DNA from: Bacillota bacterium
Lineage (GTDB): Bacteria > Bacillota > Clostridia > Lutisporales > Lutisporaceae
Direction of reading: 5' to 3'
Assembly (NCBI GenBank): GCA_023405875.1
Contig: JAEXXN010000586.1
Coordinates: 1 to 6,960, forward strand
DNA length: 6,960 nt
Shown piece after piece: positions 6,721 through 6,960 of the stretch. How positions within the stretch are numbered: position 1 is the stretch's first letter; the number at the start of each line of letters is the position of its first letter. The notes beneath the pieces were generated by a model. The model did no database searches. It was not told the DNA's origin and worked only from the letters and a program-made list of their open reading frames with translations. Both the position numbers and the translations under genes were made by a program.

Positions 6721-6734
6721 TGCTATAATATAAT
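6721..6734 (+). promoter_or_regulatory. Sigma-A-type promoter, extended -10 with tandem TATAAT boxes
   Basis: TGCTATAAT (6721-6729) is a perfect extended -10 element. A second TATAAT (6729-6734) overlaps it by one base. No good -35 sits 17 bp upstream; the nearest, TTGGTC (6697-6702), is 21 bp from the first -10 and lies in the operator-like element. This fits a promoter that relies on the extended -10 or on an activator. Transcription would start near 6737-6742, giving a leader of about 75 nt before the ATG at 6817. Confidence 0.7.
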
Positions 6735-6773
6735 ATGTAGAATTTTTTGTATTTTCAATTTATATATAAGCAT

Positions 6774-6787
6774 ATGAGAGATGAGAG
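6774..6787 (+). repeat. Short tandem direct repeat in the leader of the last gene
   Basis: ATGAGAG occurs twice head to tail (6774-6780 and 6781-6787), about 30 bp before the ATG at 6817. It is purine-rich and could be a weak secondary ribosome contact or simply a slippage duplication. The rest of the leader is AT-rich without a visible fold. Confidence 0.4.
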
Positions 6788-6816
6788 GGAAGCAAGATAT
6801 AACAGGAGGGGATTAT

Positions 6817-6960
6817 ATGAGGCTTCATTTTAAAATCACATTACCCATAGTCGTTCTATTGGTCACGGTAATAACGGCTTTGTCGGGAGTATCATTTCTT
6901 TTTACGCAGCAGTTGATTGAGGATAATATGTCACAACTGTCGGGCAGTAAGCTGAATGAG
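6817..6960 (+). CDS. N-terminal fragment of a membrane-anchored protein, likely a signal transducer, 3'-partial
   Basis: The window ends after 48 codons, beginning MRLHFKITLPIVVLLVTV. Residues 8-29 form one strongly hydrophobic helix after a short basic N-terminus, an uncleaved anchor with the rest probably outside the cell. The following FTQQLIEDNMSQLSGSKLNE is polar and helix-prone, as at the start of the sensor region of methyl-accepting chemotaxis proteins, sensor kinases or GGDEF proteins. Which of these it is cannot be told from this fragment. The start is secure: AGGAGGGG at 6804-6811 with AGGAGG ending 7 nt before the ATG. It has its own promoter and is separated from the kinase/regulator unit by a terminator. 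Confidence 0.8.
   Translation, partial: MRLHFKITLPIVVLLVTVITALSGVSFLFTQQLIEDNMSQLSGSKLNE

Noticed and set aside
6740..6816. Possible riboswitch, such as a cyclic-di-GMP type, in the leader of the last gene
   Set aside because: The leader is only about 75 nt, AT-rich, and shows no paired helices or conserved loop sequences of known riboswitch classes.
6621..6816. Remnant of a LytTR or other DNA-binding domain after the short regulator
   Set aside because: The stretch holds a terminator hairpin, a promoter and AT-rich leader, with no readable coding remnant in any + frame.

Overview
The window looks like a Gram-positive anaerobe of the class Clostridia. Reasons: a four-subunit ferredoxin-linked 2-oxoacid oxidoreductase in the order gamma-delta-alpha-beta, strong AGGAGG-type ribosome binding sites before nearly every gene, moderate-GC DNA with AT-rich gaps, and a large 7TM sensor kinase of a type common in Clostridia and Paenibacillus. 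All supported genes lie on the + strand. The species cannot be fixed from the sequence.

Region 1 (1-3054) is a metabolic operon: the 3' nearly complete porG, then porD, porA and porB, closed by a compact hairpin terminator. Together they encode a pyruvate (or closely related 2-oxoacid) : ferredoxin oxidoreductase. PorA and PorB form the thiamine-diphosphate catalytic core, PorD carries two [4Fe-4S] clusters, and PorG contributes the gamma domain. The promoter lies upstream of the window.

Region 2 (3055-6676) is a signalling unit. A gap of about 115 bp with two small inverted repeats leads into a 1037-residue membrane sensor that carries two different histidine kinase modules: a classical HisKA/HATPase pair and, after a receiver domain, a LytS-type kinase/HATPase pair. 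It overlaps by 4 bp with a response regulator that consists of a receiver domain only and stops just inside its last helix. A long hairpin with a T-rich tail follows at once. The kinase probably passes phosphate both to its own receiver and to the small regulator, but the regulator has no DNA-binding domain, so the output is unknown.

Region 3 (6677-6960) is a promoter region with a tandem/extended -10 and a 24-bp imperfect palindrome that can also be read as two Spo0A-box-like repeats one helical turn apart. It drives a gene cut by the window end, of which only an N-terminal membrane anchor is visible.

No tRNA, rRNA, mobile element or CRISPR array was seen. The items most worth a second look are the double-kinase architecture, the output-less regulator, and the operator-like element before the last gene.
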